From contig CAMCWM010000021.1 in NCBI GenBank assembly GCA_945882215.1, positions 1-42,579 of the forward strand: a stretch of 42,579 bases of DNA, given 5' to 3'. The notes under the pieces were generated by a model. That model made no database searches and was not told where the DNA came from. It worked only from the letters and a program-made list of their open reading frames with translations. Below, piece by piece: positions 1-8,795 of the stretch. How positions within the stretch are numbered: position 1 is the stretch's first letter; the number at the start of each line of letters is the position of its first letter. The translations under genes were made by a program, and so were the position numbers. The DNA is from Akkermansia muciniphila. Lineage in GTDB: Bacteria > Verrucomicrobiota > Verrucomicrobiia > Verrucomicrobiales > Verrucomicrobiaceae.

Positions 1-66
1 TCATCCCAGAAGCGCAACCACTGAATATTGATTCAAGACGCGCTCTGTTACTGGTTGCAGGTGCGT

Positions 67-116
67 GGTCAGGGAAAACAAAAAGGGGAAAATAGAAATG
101 GGAAATCAGATCCGAA
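67..116 (+). repeat. A/G-rich dispersed repeat, copy 1
   Basis: This A/G-rich stretch of about 50 bp recurs almost unchanged at 25283-25334. Both copies contain AACAAAAAGGGGAAAATAG followed by GGGAAATCAGATCCGAAT. In both places an AGCTTTT-type pyrimidine stretch follows. It lies in a gene-free lead-in and encodes nothing recognisable. Confidence 0.8.
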
Positions 117-242
117 TTTCAGCTTTTCCAAGTAAAAGCCGGGTTTGACCCCATTACATCCGTGACGGGGGCTCTTCATGGTGCAGTTCGCTCGATGCAA
201 CCCCTCACCCGAGGGACCATGGAGCCAACCAACCCCCACCCT

Positions 243-608
243 ATGAAACCCACACTGTTCACCCTCGCCTTCGCGCTCATCGCCTCCTCCGCCGTCATCG
301 CGCAGGATAGCACCACCACCAAGACCACCACGGTCCAGGCGGACGGTTCCACCGACACCACCATCAAGACCACCACCAGCAACGGCACCCTCACGGAGTA
401 CGTTCCCGGAACCACCTTCATCCTGAAGGAAGTCACCGGCCCGGTGACTTATGTCTATGGCAAGACCGTGGCCTACGTCACCAAGAGCGGCAAGGTCATC
501 ACCCAGGACATGCTGAACACCCGCATCCGCGTCGGCAATCCCGTGAGCGTTCACTACGTCACCGACGGCAACAACCGCGTCATCAGCCGCGTCGTCGTGG
601 ACGATTGA
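243..608 (+). CDS. Small secreted Thr-rich hypothetical protein
   Basis: This 121-aa protein has a clear Sec signal peptide (about residues 1-20, hydrophobic core FTLAFALIASSAVIA, then QDS). A threonine/lysine-rich stretch (about 24-60) follows, then a small beta-rich C-terminal half with several Val-Tyr and Val-Thr pairs. I do not recognise a family. An upstream in-frame ATG exists, but the ATG at 243 is chosen because it puts the signal peptide at the N-terminus. A perfect hairpin 55 bp after the stop is probably its terminator. It is likely exported to the periplasm or surface. Confidence 0.75.
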   Translation: MKPTLFTLAFALIASSAVIAQDSTTTKTTTVQADGSTDTTIKTTTSNGTLTEYVPGTTFILKEVTGPVTYVYGKTVAYVTKSGKVITQDMLNTRIRVGNPVSVHYVTDGNNRVISRVVVDD

Positions 609-616
609 TCGCTTCA

Positions 617-901
617 CTATTTTCTGGCCAGGGCCCCCACAGCAGGCCGTGACCATGAACGTGTCGGCACCTCCTCCGAGGTGCCGATTTCGTTGGTGGC
701 CTCCTCATGCACGCAGACAAAGACCCGCCGGTCCGGTGCGCGTTGAAAACGCCACCCTCCCGCCGGATGGCGCGCCGCAGCGCGTTGCAGATTTCGCAAT
801 TCGATCGTCACCGTCTCCCGGCCATACACGCGCAGCGTGCCTTCCGTGCCGCGCAGTTCCTCCAGGGACAGCGTCAGCGGCCAGAAATGCGCCTCGCTCA
901 T
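617..901 (-). CDS. Possible hypothetical or degenerate ORF
   Basis: This 94-codon frame starts at an ATG at 901. The reading stays protein-like for roughly 30 more codons upstream of that ATG, including GHTDWLEG just before the Met, so the true gene may be longer or may have lost its start. Residues 1-70 have balanced composition (FWPLTLSLEELRG, GWRFQRAP, VFVCVHEEATNEIG). Against it, the last 20 codons run through the hairpin at 664-687, and no ribosome site is obvious. It may be a decayed gene. Confidence 0.25.
   Translation of the reverse strand: MSEAHFWPLTLSLEELRGTEGTLRVYGRETVTIELRNLQRAAARHPAGGWRFQRAPDRRVFVCVHEEATNEIGTSEEVPTRSWSRPAVGALARK
664..690 (+). terminator. Intrinsic terminator-like hairpin
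   Basis: A perfect 10-bp stem (TCGGCACCTC / GAGGTGCCGA) with a CTCC loop is followed by TTTC. It sits 55 bp after the stop of the gene ending at 608, so it fits as that gene's terminator, although the T-tract is short. Confidence 0.6.
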
Positions 902-1400
902 CCCCTCCAGCCAGTCGGTGTGCCCGATGATGGGAGGGCGGCCCTGGATGGACGAGACTGGCGGGGACGCGGGCTGCGGCAGGCAGCGTGGAATAAGGAG
1001 AGGAGGGGAGGGAGACTTTTAACATGTGGGTAGTATTCGCCACGCTGGCCGTCATTTCTAGCCGACTGTGGCCTCCTGATGCCACGTTCAGGGTGATGGC
1101 GGAGGCGATGCGGCTCCCAAAGCCCTGATGATGAGCGTGATGCGCTGGCTGGCGCACTCAGTGGCGGGAAGTCGTGCGAAGCAGTAGGGGGCGGGGGGCG
1201 GCTTTCTTCAAGGCCTTTGTAGCGGGCTCGCCAAGACCTAGTGCGTCCAATTCTCATTTTTGAATCCACGGATGGATCATGGCGTTACGAGAAATTTACC
1301 CGAAAATTTAGAGATTTTACTTTATTTCATGAGCGCGCGGGTTAACCCATCCGGCGATCCGGCGGCGGCGCTGGGGCAGCACAAACAACAACACACTCAA
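691..1400. other. Long gene-poor interval
   Basis: Apart from the doubtful minus-strand frame at 617-901 there is no convincing gene here. The other long frames are rich in Arg, Pro and His and look like GC-driven shadows. An A/T-rich patch at about 1290-1330 lies 70-110 bp before the start at 1401 and is the most likely place for that gene's promoter. No clear -35/-10 pair could be assigned. Confidence 0.4.
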
Positions 1401-2375
1401 ATGAAACGAACACTCCGCTCATTCCTCCTCCTGGCTGTCACTGCGGTGATGGCTTCCACGGCACAGGCCGATCCGGTCGCCTACAACTTCTCCGGCACCA
1501 AGATCTATGGTTACGACTATAACCAGAATCTGAACCTCGGCACCACGATCGTGGGAACCGTCACGCTGGATCCTGATCAAGCGGCCAGCTACATTTCTGA
1601 CTATTGGTGGTACGGCTCCGGTCAATACGGCCAATGGGTGGACGGTGCATTCTCCATCGACGGCATCACCGACACCGGTCATGTCACCGGGACCGCTTTG
1701 GGCGGTGGGACCACCTATTACGCGAACTATGACTTGCAGGATTATTATTATTATTATGGGATGTTTTCCCAAGACCAAATTGTGTGGTATGGAAATTCTT
1801 ATGTGGGTGACACGAGCACCTACAAACAGATCTACTTATACAGCTACTCTTACAATAACTTGGATGGCGATGGCCTTGCCGAAGTCGCTGATCCGTGGGA
1901 ACCCCTGGCTGACGACTACCACTACGTCGAGATCTATGAGAGCAGCTACAACTACCTGACGGGCGAGTCTAGATACGGCTACACCGGGTACCAGCTCGAC
2001 TCCTTTGAAGGTGGCACACCGCCGGACACCACCCCGCCGACTTTCACCAGCCTGACCCCTTCGACCGCCGTGCTCTGGCCGCCGAACCATCAGATGGTGG
2101 AGATCACGCTGACCGCTGAGACCAGCGACAACGTGGGCGTCGTCTCGACGAAGATCCTCTCCGCCACCAGCAGCGAGGCTGACAACGGCCTGGGCGACGG
2201 CGACACCGCCGGCGACATCGAGATCACTGGCGACCTCACGCTTAGTCTGCGCGCCGAGCGCTCCGGCAAAGGCAGCGGCCGCACCTACACGATCACCGTG
2301 GAAACCGCTGACGCCGCTGGCAACACGGCGCAGAAGACCACGACGGTCAGCGTGCCGAAGAGCAAAGGCAAATAA
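1401..2375 (+). CDS. Secreted Tyr-rich protein with C-terminal Ig-like domain
   Basis: This 324-aa protein has a signal peptide at residues 1-23 (cleavage near TAQA-DP). The central region (about 25-200) is unusually rich in Tyr, Asp, Ser and Gly, with a run of five Tyr. A Pro-rich linker (PPDTTPPTF) leads to a beta-sandwich domain of about 110 residues that carries LWPPNHQMVEITL and a closing TADAAGNTAQKTTTV. The LWPPNH motif is typical of bacterial Ig-like/HYR-type surface domains. The ATG at 1401 is chosen over the upstream frame start at 1260 because the signal peptide begins there. A strong terminator follows. The likely role is a surface or extracellular structural protein; the ligand is unknown. 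Confidence 0.8.
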   Translation: MKRTLRSFLLLAVTAVMASTAQADPVAYNFSGTKIYGYDYNQNLNLGTTIVGTVTLDPDQAASYISDYWWYGSGQYGQWVDGAFSIDGITDTGHVTGTALGGGTTYYANYDLQDYYYYYGMFSQDQIVWYGNSYVGDTSTYKQIYLYSYSYNNLDGDGLAEVADPWEPLADDYHYVEIYESSYNYLTGESRYGYTGYQLDSFEGGTPPDTTPPTFTSLTPSTAVLWPPNHQMVEITLTAETSDNVGVVSTKILSATSSEADNGLGDGDTAGDIEITGDLTLSLRAERSGKGSGRTYTITVETADAAGNTAQKTTTVSVPKSKGK

Positions 2376-2403
2376 GCCCGCGCTTCTGACCTGATTCTCT
2401 CCC

Positions 2404-2439
2404 AAAAGCCGCATTCTGCCCGTCAGAGTGCGGCTTTTT
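2404..2439. terminator. Bidirectional intrinsic terminator
   Basis: AAAAGCCGCATTCTG pairs with CAGAGTGCGGCTTTT across a 5-nt loop. The stem is 15 bp with one G-T wobble and has an A-tract on one side and a T-tract on the other. It lies between the convergent genes ending at 2375 (+) and 2501 (-), so it can stop transcription from both. Confidence 0.9.
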
Positions 2440-2500
2440 CATGTTTCACTCCCATGCACCAACCGCAGCCTTTCTCGTGAGAGGAAGGGAGGCGCGGAGC

Positions 2501-2827
2501 TTACTTCGCGGCTTTGGCGGCGGTTTTGCGCGCTTTTTTCGCCGGGGGCTTCGCTTTGACGGGGGCAGGCTGGACGAGGGAGTCGGAGAGATGGTCGAGG
2601 GACTTCGCGAGATTCTGCTCGAGGTGGGTGAGCGCCTTGGCAAAGCTGTCGGCCTTCTTGCGCACGAGCTTGAGGGCCTGGGAAGTTTTCTTCCGCAGGC
2701 CTTTCTCGCCTTTCTGCCGCCACTCATCCAGCACCTCGCGCGCCTGGTTGGCGTGGGTCGTGGTGGCCTGGAGTTTCTCCTCCAGGGCGGTGATCAACTT
2801 GTGGGCTTGTTCAAAATTGATTTTCAT
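2501..2827 (-). CDS. Small coiled-coil protein with histone H1-like basic tail
   Basis: This 108-aa protein is helical and heptad-like throughout residues 1-85 (FEQAHKLITALEEKLQ, then ALTHLEQNLAKSLDHLSDSL). It ends in a Lys/Ala/Pro-rich tail (KAKPPAKKARKTAAKAAK) of the kind seen in bacterial H1-like DNA-binding proteins and some phasins. The start at 2827 is chosen because the frame upstream of it loses the helical pattern. Binding of nucleic acid through the tail is inferred from composition only. The gene is convergent with 1401-2375 and divergent from the prolyl isomerase gene. Confidence 0.7.
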   Translation of the reverse strand: MKINFEQAHKLITALEEKLQATTTHANQAREVLDEWRQKGEKGLRKKTSQALKLVRKKADSFAKALTHLEQNLAKSLDHLSDSLVQPAPVKAKPPAKKARKTAAKAAK

Positions 2828-3111
2828 GGTGGTGCGAAGGGTTGGGTGAAGACGGTGCGCTGCGAGGGATATCCGCCGCCGCAGTGCCAGTGTCAGCACA
2901 CGGAGCATGCACGCAAGGAGGCAGTTAAGGAAAACAGGGCGGCCAGGGCGTGCGCTTTGATGAACGGTGATGACACCGTTGGCAGCCTGCCTCTTGAGAC
3001 CGCGTGACTGGAGGCTTAAAGGCAGGGCGGGATTACTCACGCGAGCACGCGAAAAGGCCGGCATTCACGCGGTTGTCATCTTGTGTGAGCGTCCTAACCT
3101 GCGGGTTGATC

Positions 3112-4161
3112 ATGCCGCTCCCTATTCCAGGCTTTCGCTGGTGCTTCGCCGTCTGTTGCCTTGTCGGCGGCTGGTTGGTGGCCGATCTCCGGGTCTTCCA
3201 GGGGCCGGTGCATGGGTGGTGGATGCAGGGCATGGGAGGAGCATGCGTGGCGGAGGTGGCTGGCCTGCCTGTCACCCGAATGGACCTGGAGGAGGCTTTG
3301 CGGGCGCATCTTTGGCGGCAGCATGAAGCGTGGGCGGCGCTCGGCACCGAGGCGCGGCAGCAAACGCGCCTACGGGTGCTGGAATCCCTCATCGATGAGC
3401 GCCTCATCCGCACCAGCCGCCTCAAGGACGGCCCCGCCAAACCGCCACCGCCTGCCGAGGCCCGGCGTGAGGTGGACTACATGCGGAGACAGTTCGCCAA
3501 TGCTGCCGAGTATCCCGTCCGCCTCACCGCCCAACGGCAGACGCAGGCGTCTCTCGATGCGGCGATCCGGGACGCGCAGATCGATGAGGCGTGGATCGCT
3601 GAGAAAATCGCCCCTCGCCTGGCCGAGGTCACGGCGAAGGAGGTACGGGCCTGGTATGAGGAGTTCAAGGAGACGCTGCGCATCCCGCAGGCGCATCATG
3701 CGGCGCATCTTTTCCTGACAAGGCATGACCCGACGAAACCGGATCGTGAAGCGGAGATGCGCGAGATCCACCGCCAGGTTGTCGCGAAGGAGAAAACCTT
3801 CGCCGCGCTCGTGGCGGAGCATTCTGATGACGACCGAACCCGGAAAATCGGCGGTGATCTGGGATGGTTCACACGTGCGCGCATGCCAGCGGACTTCATG
3901 GCTGCGGTGGAGAATCTGAAGGTCGGGCAATTCAGCGCACCGGTGCCGACGAAGCTGGGCTGGCATCTCATCCTCGTGATGGAGCGGCGTGAAGCGCGCC
4001 TGCCGAAGTTTGAGGAGGTAAAGGACGAAATTCTTGCGCTGCTGACCAGCCAGCGCCGCGAGGAGGCGATCAAGCGTTTGCTCGCTGAACTGCGGCAGGC
4101 AGCGGGTAAATCGCTGATTTATCACCCGCAGGTTATTGACCGCGCCGAACCTGCGCCCTAA
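3112..4161 (+). CDS. Membrane-anchored parvulin-type peptidyl-prolyl isomerase
   Basis: This 349-aa protein has an N-terminal hydrophobic anchor (about 10-28), a helical SurA/PrsA-like N-region (about 45-185) and one PpiC rotamase domain (about 190-295). That domain contains HAAHLFLT, then FAALVAEHSDD, then GGDLGWFTRARM and KLGWHLILV, the conserved parvulin core. A helical C-terminal tail follows. Such proteins act in the periplasm to help fold exported or outer-membrane proteins. The ATG at 3112 places the anchor at the N-terminus; the longer frame from 3004 has a non-protein-like lead. Its stop is immediately followed by the ATG of the next gene, so the two are probably co-transcribed. Confidence 0.88.
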   Translation: MPLPIPGFRWCFAVCCLVGGWLVADLRVFQGPVHGWWMQGMGGACVAEVAGLPVTRMDLEEALRAHLWRQHEAWAALGTEARQQTRLRVLESLIDERLIRTSRLKDGPAKPPPPAEARREVDYMRRQFANAAEYPVRLTAQRQTQASLDAAIRDAQIDEAWIAEKIAPRLAEVTAKEVRAWYEEFKETLRIPQAHHAAHLFLTRHDPTKPDREAEMREIHRQVVAKEKTFAALVAEHSDDDRTRKIGGDLGWFTRARMPADFMAAVENLKVGQFSAPVPTKLGWHLILVMERREARLPKFEEVKDEILALLTSQRREEAIKRLLAELRQAAGKSLIYHPQVIDRAEPAP

Positions 4162-4998
4162 ATGCCGCGCATGAAACAAAACGTGGGCATTCTTGGTCTG
4201 GGCATCATCGGCAGTCGTGTGGCGGAAAACCTGCGCAAGGCAGGGCATGAAGTCTTTGTCTGGAGCCGCAGCGCCCGCCCCGTGCCGAATTTCCTTTCGT
4301 CTCCGCGTGAGGTTGCCGAGGCCGCAGGCATCATCCAAATCTTCGTGCGGGACAGCGCGGCGCTCATTGAGGCCATTGAAGACATGAAACCCGCGCTGAA
4401 GGCCGGACATCTCGTGATGAACCACGCCACGGTGAGCAAAAAAGCCACCTTGGAGGCGGCAAAGCTCGTCGAAGCCACCGGCGCCGCGTTTCTCGACGCG
4501 CCCTTCACCGGCAGCAAGATGGCCGCGCAAAATGGCAAGCTCTGCTACTACATCGGCGGCAGCGATTTGATGCTCGAACGCGCCAAGCCGGTGCTGGAGG
4601 CCAGTGCGGCCAAGATTCTGCCGCTCGGCGGTGTGGGTGACGCGATGGTGCTCAAGATCGTCACCAACCTCGTCTCCGCCGTCATCGTCGAGGCTGTCGC
4701 CGAAGCCGCTGCCATAACGAAGGCCAGCAACATCCCGCTGGAGCGACTGCATGAGGCACTGGAGTCAAACGCCAACTATTCCACGCTCATCGGCATGAAG
4801 CTGCCCGCCATCATCAAGGGCGACTTCGAGCCGCACTTCAGCCTGCGCAACATGCTCAAGGACGCCGACTTTGCCCGTGAACTGGCCGCCGAGGCCAAGC
4901 TGAATGCCCCCGCGCTCGATTGCACCGCCGCCGCCATGCGCGCCGGAGTGGATGCCGGGAAAGGGGATCTCGATTTCTCGGTGATCGGGCAGCGCTGA
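4162..4998 (+). CDS. NAD(P)-binding beta-hydroxyacid dehydrogenase (HIBADH family)
   Basis: This protein of about 278 aa matches the 3-hydroxyisobutyrate dehydrogenase / 6-phosphogluconate-dehydrogenase-like family. It has a Rossmann GLGIIG loop (about residues 10-15), the substrate-side DAPFTGSK segment (about 113-120) and the helix with the catalytic Lys in GDAMVLKIVTN. The family oxidises short beta-hydroxyacids or reduces small aldehydes such as tartronate or succinic semialdehyde; the substrate cannot be told here. Translation may start at 4162, directly after the stop of the isomerase gene, or at the second ATG at 4171. Its stop codon abuts the stop of the convergent P-type ATPase with no spacer. 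Confidence 0.88.
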   Translation: MPRMKQNVGILGLGIIGSRVAENLRKAGHEVFVWSRSARPVPNFLSSPREVAEAAGIIQIFVRDSAALIEAIEDMKPALKAGHLVMNHATVSKKATLEAAKLVEATGAAFLDAPFTGSKMAAQNGKLCYYIGGSDLMLERAKPVLEASAAKILPLGGVGDAMVLKIVTNLVSAVIVEAVAEAAAITKASNIPLERLHEALESNANYSTLIGMKLPAIIKGDFEPHFSLRNMLKDADFARELAAEAKLNAPALDCTAAAMRAGVDAGKGDLDFSVIGQR

Positions 4999-7680
4999 TC
5001 AGGCAGGGCTTGAGCGCCTTGCGAACCATTTCCGAATCTCCTCCGCCCACAGCACGCTGCTGCCGATGAGGCCGAGGAGGAAGAAGTCTCCCAGCGGGAT
5101 TGGGACGGTGTGGAAAACGTGGTTGAGCGTGTCGGTGTAGATGACGAGCAGATGGAGCAGATTGCCGAGCACGAGGCCGCCGACGAGCCAGACATTTTTG
5201 AACACGTCGAGGTTGAGGGAGGACTTGAGGGCGCTGCGGCAGTTCAGAACGTTGAACCACTGGCTGATGGCGACGAGCGTGAAGGTTTCCGTCTGCACGA
5301 GTTCAAACGGTGCGCCGCTGTTCAAGCGCCAGACAAAGAAGCCGAAGATGGCAGCCACGCTGGTCGTGGCCATGAGCAGCATGCGCTGCCACATGGGGCG
5401 GGTGATGAGCGGCTCGCCCATCGGCGTGGGTTTGCGGCGCATTTCATCGCCTTCCAGGCCTTCCATGATGAGATTCACGGTCACGGTTCCTTCCGTGACA
5501 ATGTTGATCCACAGGATCTGCACGGCAGCCAGGGGCAGGGGATAGCCGGCCAGCAAGGCGAGCAGCAGCACGACGACTTCATCAATGGAGGTGGTGAAGA
5601 GGAAGAGCACGACCTTCTTGAGGTTCTGATACACGAGGCGGCCTTCTTCGACGGCTTTGACGATGGTGGCGAAGTTGTCGTCGGTGATGACGATCTTGGC
5701 CGCGCCCTTCGCCACTTCAGTGCCGGTGATGCCCATCGCCACGCCGACATCGGCGGTGGCGAGCGCGGGGGCGTCGTTCACGCCGTCGCCGGTCATCGCC
5801 ACGACCTGCTTCTGCGACTGGAAGGCTTCCACGATGCGCAGCTTCTGCGCCGGATGCACACGGGCGAAGACGGAGATGCGGTCCAAGCTCGCGCGCAGGT
5901 CGGGTTCGGACATGGCTTCGAGTTCCGCGCCATCCACGGCGATGTCACCAGGCCGTGCGATGCCCAAAGCGGTCGCGATGGCGAGTCCGGTGGCCTTGTG
6001 ATCGCCCGTGACCATCACGGGGCGAATGCCTGCGACGAGACACTCCTCGACTGCGGCTTTCGCCTCGTCGCGTGGCGGGTCCATCTGCCCGAGCAGGCCC
6101 AGGAAGCGCAAACGGCCGCGATAAGGCTCAAAACCGGCCGATTCATCGAGCGCGGCGTCATTCACCTCCGCCACCGCCAGCACTCGAAGTGCCTGCGTGG
6201 CGAGATCGGTGGCGGTTTGATGCGTTTTGGCCAGGTCGAGCGTCGAGGGATCGCAGAGATCGAGCAGCATCTCGGGCGCACCTTTGAAAACGATGTGCCC
6301 GCTTGCCCCGTGCCCGTTTTGCGTCGCCATCATTTTCGTGGTGGCATCAAAGGGGATCTCGGCGCGGCGTGGCGAGTGATGGCGCAGCGTTTCCGGCTCC
6401 ACGCAGCCTTTGAGCGCGACGGTGAGCAGCGCGGACTCGGTGGGATCACCCAAAGCACGCCAGCGGGAGTCTTCGGCATCCGGCGGCACGAGCTGCGCGT
6501 CGTTGCAGAGCACCACGGCCTCCAGCAGCGACTTCACTGCGGCGTCATCGGGCGCATTGATTTCTTTGCCATCGACACTGAGCCTGCCTTCCGGCGAATA
6601 GCCTGCACCGGTGACCTTGACGCTGCGGCCATCGGGCAGGATGAGCGTGGTGACGGTCATCTCGTTCTTCGTGAGCGTGCCGGTTTTGTCGCTGCAAATG
6701 ATGCTGGTCGATCCCAGCGTCTCCACCGCCGCCAGACGGCGCACGATGGCTCCGCGCCGGGCCATGCGCTGCATGCCGACCGCGAGCGCGATGGTCATCG
6801 CCACCGGCAGACCTTCGGGCACCATCGAGACCATCTGGCTGATCGCCACCATGAAGATCTCGCCGAAGGGAATGCCGCGCATCAACCCAAAGGCGAGCAC
6901 GAGCGCAAACAGCACGATGGAGACCACCACCAGCAACTGGCCGAACTGGTGCAGCCGCAGTTCCAGAGGTGTCTTGGGGTCCGCCGCCGTGGCGGTGAGC
7001 TTCGCAATCTTGCCGACCTCGGTTTGCAATCCGGTGGCGACGATGACCGCGCGTCCACGGCCCGCCGTGAGATGCGTTCCGGAATAGATCATGTTTTTGC
7101 GATCGCCGAGGCCCGAGTCTTCCGGCAATTCGTCTGTATGCTTCAAAACTGGCAGAGATTCCCCCGTGAGCGCGGCTTCGGTGGCCTCCAGGGCGGCGGC
7201 TTCGAGCAGACGCGCATCCGCGCTGACGGCATCTCCGGCGGCGAGCAAAACAATGTCTCCCGGCACCACATCGCGGGCCTCGATGATGGATTCGGTGCCG
7301 TCCCGCACCACGCGCACTTTGAGAGACGACATCTTGCGCAACGCCTCCATGGAATGCTCCGCCCGTCCTTCCTGCAAAGCGCCGATGACCGCGTTTACCA
7401 GCACCACGACGAGAATGACGACCGCATCGCTTGAATGCCCCATCACAAACGCGATCACCGCCGCGACGAACAGAATGTAGATGAGCGGACTGGCAAACTG
7501 CGCCGCAAACACCTTCCACATCGGCTTGTGAGCGGCCTCGGGCAGCTCGTTCGGGCCATGCTGAGTCAGACGTGCGGCGGCCTCGGCGGCGGTCAAACCG
7601 GAGCGGGCATCTGTTTGCAGGGTGCTCAGTGCGTTTTCGACAGTCCCAGCGTGCCAGTTGAGAGAGGTTTGCGCAGGCAT
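4999..7680 (-). CDS. P-type cation-transporting ATPase (Ca2+-ATPase-like, P2A)
   Basis: This 893-aa protein is full length for the family. It has the N-terminal cation-ATPase domain, TGES in the actuator domain, the phosphorylation motif SDKTGTLT with its Asp near residue 330, and TGDGVNDAPAL in the P-domain hinge. M4 has the PEGLP ion-site motif. M5 keeps an acidic residue (TTSIDEVV). M6 reads NIVTEGT where SERCA-type pumps have N-x-x-T-D-G. The pump therefore most resembles bacterial Ca2+ exporters, but the M6 Asp-to-Glu change leaves ion choice open. The ATG at 7680 is preferred over the frame start at 7812 because the upstream 44 residues look non-coding and MPAQTSLNWHAGT begins a typical N-terminus. 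Confidence 0.93.
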   Translation of the reverse strand: MPAQTSLNWHAGTVENALSTLQTDARSGLTAAEAAARLTQHGPNELPEAAHKPMWKVFAAQFASPLIYILFVAAVIAFVMGHSSDAVVILVVVLVNAVIGALQEGRAEHSMEALRKMSSLKVRVVRDGTESIIEARDVVPGDIVLLAAGDAVSADARLLEAAALEATEAALTGESLPVLKHTDELPEDSGLGDRKNMIYSGTHLTAGRGRAVIVATGLQTEVGKIAKLTATAADPKTPLELRLHQFGQLLVVVSIVLFALVLAFGLMRGIPFGEIFMVAISQMVSMVPEGLPVAMTIALAVGMQRMARRGAIVRRLAAVETLGSTSIICSDKTGTLTKNEMTVTTLILPDGRSVKVTGAGYSPEGRLSVDGKEINAPDDAAVKSLLEAVVLCNDAQLVPPDAEDSRWRALGDPTESALLTVALKGCVEPETLRHHSPRRAEIPFDATTKMMATQNGHGASGHIVFKGAPEMLLDLCDPSTLDLAKTHQTATDLATQALRVLAVAEVNDAALDESAGFEPYRGRLRFLGLLGQMDPPRDEAKAAVEECLVAGIRPVMVTGDHKATGLAIATALGIARPGDIAVDGAELEAMSEPDLRASLDRISVFARVHPAQKLRIVEAFQSQKQVVAMTGDGVNDAPALATADVGVAMGITGTEVAKGAAKIVITDDNFATIVKAVEEGRLVYQNLKKVVLFLFTTSIDEVVVLLLALLAGYPLPLAAVQILWINIVTEGTVTVNLIMEGLEGDEMRRKPTPMGEPLITRPMWQRMLLMATTSVAAIFGFFVWRLNSGAPFELVQTETFTLVAISQWFNVLNCRSALKSSLNLDVFKNVWLVGGLVLGNLLHLLVIYTDTLNHVFHTVPIPLGDFFLLGLIGSSVLWAEEIRKWFARRSSPA

Positions 7681-7808
7681 GGAGGGATGATAGGACACAT
7701 GCCTTACGTCTGCCATGCCATGTTTGTGCCGCTCTTGTTCGTGGCGCAGTTTTTCGTTTGTTCTGAGCGGACTGCCTTTAGGGGGGCCTCCTCGCAGCAT
7801 ACCGTTTC

Positions 7809-8078
7809 TCACAATCCTGGGCAGTCGTCATTCCAATCGGCGGCGGCAAGCTCTGATTCCGTTGTGAAATCTTCCAAGTTCCAGCGCAACCGTCCATCTG
7901 CGGCGACACAGGGCGGCAGCGAATGTGGATAGTAGAACGTGTGAAGACCCGCCATCTGGCCATAGCCCAGATGCCGGCCTTCCACCACGGTGCCGCACAC
8001 CTGCCTCAGCAGGCAATGCTCCGTGCCCACCCATGGACAGGGCAGCGAGCAACCTTGTTTGGAGGCACAATCGTTCAT
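7809..8078 (-). CDS. Small Cys-rich hypothetical protein
   Basis: This 89-aa frame has seven or eight cysteines, mostly in the N-terminal half (DCASKQGCSLPC, then EHCLLRQVC), and an acidic C-terminus (WNLEDFTTE, WNDDCPGL). The spacing suggests a small metal-binding or disulphide-rich protein, but I know no family that fits. The start at 8078 is the Met just before the Cys cluster; a further upstream start at 8147 is possible. It lies 128 bp before the ATPase gene on the same strand. Confidence 0.5.
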   Translation of the reverse strand: MNDCASKQGCSLPCPWVGTEHCLLRQVCGTVVEGRHLGYGQMAGLHTFYYPHSLPPCVAADGRLRWNLEDFTTESELAAADWNDDCPGL

Positions 8079-8217
8079 GCATGGTTGGTGTTTTGCCGAA
8101 CTGCGGAGTTTCTCCGGTCGTGTTCTATCTAAAAGGAGTGACACCACGTGTCCATCCGCAGAAGCGCGAGATGTGGCATACTGGAATCCACTAGACCGGG
8201 CAGCATTGTGCTCAGCG

Positions 8218-8493
8218 TCAGGAATGAGTGGACGCTGGTTTGAACGTGGGCTGGCAGCAGAGTTCGAAGGCCTTCAGCAGGCCGAGTCCTAGCAGGGCGG
8301 GTGGCAACAGCGTCACGGCAAGCGTTGTGAGCGGGCGAACCATGGCGCGCGTGGGCAGCAGTTTGAGGAGCAACCCAGCGCCCATGGCGGCGGCGACTGC
8401 TTTGGTCGGTTCACGACGCACATAAGCTTCCGTCCGTTCCAAAGCGCGCTGAAGGCAAAGCTCGGCGGGATGTGGCGGGTCACGATCATTCAT
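8218..8493 (-). CDS. Small membrane protein, DUF883/YqjD-like
   Basis: This 91-aa protein has a short soluble N-terminus with ALERTEAYVRREPTKAVAAAMGAGLLL and then one or two hydrophobic segments (about 33-75). The arrangement of an amphipathic segment, REPTKAVAAA and a Gly-rich membrane helix resembles DUF883/ElaB-YqjD membrane proteins, which tether ribosomes or stress factors in other bacteria. It is the last of three closely spaced minus-strand genes, 22 bp after the basic protein gene ending at 8516. Confidence 0.65.
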   Translation of the reverse strand: MNDRDPPHPAELCLQRALERTEAYVRREPTKAVAAAMGAGLLLKLLPTRAMVRPLTTLAVTLLPPALLGLGLLKAFELCCQPTFKPASTHS

Positions 8494-8515
8494 GGCGCGT
8501 GATGGTGGATGAGTG

Positions 8516-8728
8516 TCAGCGTCCGCCGCGTGCGGATTTTGCTTTCGGGCTGGCTTTCAACTGGCGGATGCCCCGGTCTTCCCGCAGATCTTTGGACTGC
8601 TTGAAGTTGTTATCGTGTTTCCGGGGCCGTTTGGCTGTCTCGCTGTGGTTTGCCCCGAGCTTGCGGGGGAGTGGAGGCGTCGCGGCTTCAGGCGCGGTGT
8701 CGTTTGTGGATGTGGTCTTCGTTTTCAT
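8516..8728 (-). CDS. Small basic hypothetical protein
   Basis: This 70-aa protein is strongly basic and probably disordered, rich in Lys, Arg, Asn and Pro (for example TAKRPRKHDNNFKQSKDLRE), with no hydrophobic core. The family is unknown. It lies 67 bp after the gene ending at 8796 and 22 bp before the membrane protein gene starting at 8493, so the three probably form one operon. Its composition would fit RNA or membrane-surface binding, but that is only inference. Confidence 0.6.
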   Translation of the reverse strand: MKTKTTSTNDTAPEAATPPLPRKLGANHSETAKRPRKHDNNFKQSKDLREDRGIRQLKASPKAKSARGGR

Positions 8729-8795
8729 GGTGGTGGAGTCAGGTTAGCGGAGCATGGGACGGCGGCTTCTCGTGGTTTGGCGATTGTCGGGCGGA

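Noticed and set aside
898..1269. 123-codon minus-strand frame
   Set aside because: It is Arg/Pro/Ser-rich without hydrophobic pattern; a GC-driven shadow.
3370..4752. 460-codon minus-strand frame opposite the isomerase and dehydrogenase genes
   Set aside because: It spans two clear plus-strand genes and has shadow composition.
5110..7434. 774-codon plus-strand frame opposite the P-type ATPase
   Set aside because: It is the shadow of a GC-rich gene on the other strand; it is rich in His, Gly, Arg and Asp with no domain pattern, while the minus strand has every ATPase motif.
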